NCBI GenBank assembly: GCA_020086605.1
Contig: JACBWW010000039.1
Coordinates: 1,905,600 to 1,969,599, forward strand
Reading direction: 5' to 3'
Origin: Lanius collurio
Lineage: Eukaryota > Chordata > Aves > Passeriformes > Laniidae
Length of the DNA stretch: 64,000 nucleotides
Every line of letters starts with the position of its first letter. The stretch's first letter is position 1. Position numbers and translations under genes: made by a program. Below are positions 62,264 through 64,000 of the stretch, piece after piece. The notes under the pieces are model-generated. The model had not been told where the DNA came from, ran no database searches, and saw nothing but the letters and a program-made list of their open reading frames with translations.

Positions 62264-62282
62264 TTTTTTTTTTTTTTTTTTT
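62264..62282. repeat. Poly-T run
   Basis: Nineteen consecutive T. Confidence 0.9.
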
Positions 62283-64000
62283 AATTAGCAACAGCAGTAT
62301 GGAAGCAGGTTTGTATTGGAATAAGCATTTGACACAATTTAGAACAGACTTCCTGCCAAAAAGCCATGCTACTGCATTCTTAACTTTGCCCTTCTGTATG
62401 ACCCAAGCAGAATCCCATGAAGTGAATCTTCCTTGATCTTTCTTTAAGTCTCACTGCACATAGCCAAGAGGATTTTCTCTTTAATGCTCATGTACAGCAT
62501 GAAACATGAATATTAATAGGCAAGAAAAGGAAATTAAATTCAGATGCAAGATTTCTCTCATGGCTTTTGATTGTTTCAAGTGAAAATACAAAATGCAAAT
62601 ATGGAACTGCTACAAACAATAACCAATAAAAGATAAAAGTCTATTACTAGATCATGGTAGCAAAAAAGATATCAGCTGCATACATGAATGCATCAGAAGT
62701 GACTTCAATTCCCATTCAAGCACAATCATGTCCTCTGGCACAGAAAAAAAAAGTAACTAAATTTACAGATTGAAGTAGTTGTGCATTGGTGTCAAGAATA
62801 TATTTAGAATGCAGTATTCCTTTAGAGGCTGCTTTTGGTGTCATACAGTATCAGATTCCAGTGTGTTAGAGGGGAAGCAATATTTCTCTGTTGGGTTTCT
62901 GATTCTGGAACGCTCCTCAGCAGTTTATTAACATAATTCCTTGGTCTTCCATAAATTCAGTATTTAATATTTGTTCTATCAGGGATTCTTTGTCACCAAC
63001 CATGTCTCTGCATATATGTTGCCTCCCACATGCATTTTAAATCATATTCCTGTTTGAATGAGTTGTGTTGAGATTATCAAATTCTGTGTAAACAAACAAC
63101 ATCACTTTAAGTCACCAGAAAGCAAACATATTCAATGTTCTGTACTATTAATTTCTTGAAGCAAAAGAAAGATGTTCCTTAAATGCTTATCTTCTTTAAG
63201 AAACAGTTATGATATGTTTTGAGCTATTACTGAAATATGTTTTGAGTTCCAAATGAGTGGAGGCTCTTTGAAGAATCCTGGAAGTCTTTAGACAATTTAA
63301 TGCAACAAATAAAGCACTCTGTTACTTAAAGTAAGACTAACTACTACTTAAAGGCTGACACTGGGCCCTGGGACATTCCTTGATGAGTTGCAGATGCCTT
63401 GCTTAGCTTCATTCACCTTGGCTTTGCAGTGTGTGATAAATCTGTGATCTGTGCAGGTGTCTGGAGCACATAACTCATGGGCAGCTGTACTTGGATTCTT
63501 CAGCAGGAAGGCCCACACAAGCATCTAACACATGTGTACTTGAACAAGAGGCTGGCTGTATGCAGAGACAACATATTTATAACATCCCACCAGCATTGGA
63601 TCACACTTAAAACTACTTTCAAGTGTAAGTGCTTTTAAGTGCAAATTAGAAATTAAGAGCAATTGATTTTCAGCACTGTCAAAACAGCAAAAGTGGAAGG
63701 AGATTTTCCTTTATACTTAATTTGTTAAATAATTCATGTAATTTATAAAAAGTTTTGGTGACTGCTCAAAGATTTCACATTTTCTTCAAGTTGCCCTAAA
63801 CCTGTTATTGATGAACACATGTTTTTGAGGAATATATAATATTTTTAAACTCCTTAGAGAAAAAGATTGTAAACCTTAGAATAAGGAGCAGACAGTCTCT
63901 TAATCACTACACAAAAAACTTGTTAATCTCTTGTCTGACAGCCAGTGGATCTATTTGGGTCACTCTATCACTAATGAAATGCACTTGGCTCCAGAAAGCA

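Larger units (their letters stand above)
56114..64000. other. Non-coding stretch to window end, no gene seen
   Basis: Nearly 8 kb of AT-rich anonymous DNA. It contains an A/C tract at 57,760-57,794, poly-A at 60,090-60,106 and poly-T at 62,264-62,282. The 151-codon minus-strand frame at 57,209-57,664 has a hydrophobic N-terminal region but no recognised family. No CpG cluster or known repeat was seen. Confidence 0.65.

Noticed and set aside
1..64000. CRISPR arrays, prokaryotic operons, insertion sequences or a multi-gene system
   Set aside because: Repeats are eukaryotic retroelements and microsatellites. There are no regularly spaced direct repeats, no ribosome-binding-site/ORF arrays, and no cluster of recognisable genes.

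Overview
This window looks like ordinary non-coding DNA from a bird genome, most likely a songbird or related lineage. The avian call rests on several CR1 LINE fragments (the dominant LINE family of birds) and on a diverged copy of a common avian endogenous-retrovirus LTR. Most of the sequence is AT-rich and CpG-poor, with dense stops in all frames, homopolymer runs and A/C-rich simple tracts. The songbird call is weaker and is an inference. I recognise no protein-coding gene, no tRNA, rRNA or other structural RNA, no CRISPR array, and nothing prokaryotic. The window is best read as a gene desert or the interior of a very large intron.

Layout. At 0-24 kb the sequence is mostly anonymous, with CR1 pieces at 3.50-3.74 kb (minus), 11.86-12.17 kb (plus), 14.84-15.22 kb (minus) and 19.35-19.62 kb (minus). 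It also has a CpG-bearing patch at 6.03-6.69 kb and G/T- or A/C-rich tracts near 7.4, 16.6 and 17.7 kb. At 24.30-24.74 kb lies an old avian ERV LTR on the minus strand. From 24.7 to 41 kb the DNA is largely featureless; it includes a possible CR1 3' tail at 31.7 kb and a lysine-rich open stretch at 36.9-37.1 kb (minus). A CR1 interior piece lies at 41.08-41.34 kb (minus), and an assembly gap at 45,505-45,859 is followed by an (A7T)n tract. Two opposite-strand open stretches at 47.46-48.17 kb are the nearest thing to unannotated exons.

At 49.16-49.77 kb there is a CpG-retaining, probably young solo LTR. It has a 4-bp candidate target duplication, internal direct repeats and a polyadenylation signal. 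Next come a GC-rich block with a hairpin at 53.5-53.9 kb, a small isolated CpG island at 54.93-55.24 kb, and a CR1 piece at 55.78-56.11 kb (minus). The remainder to 64 kb is anonymous.

No set of genes works together here and I found no undescribed multi-gene system. The items most worth checking are the CpG island at 55 kb, the young LTR at 49 kb and its upstream CpG-bearing flank, and the paired open stretches at 47.5-48.2 kb.
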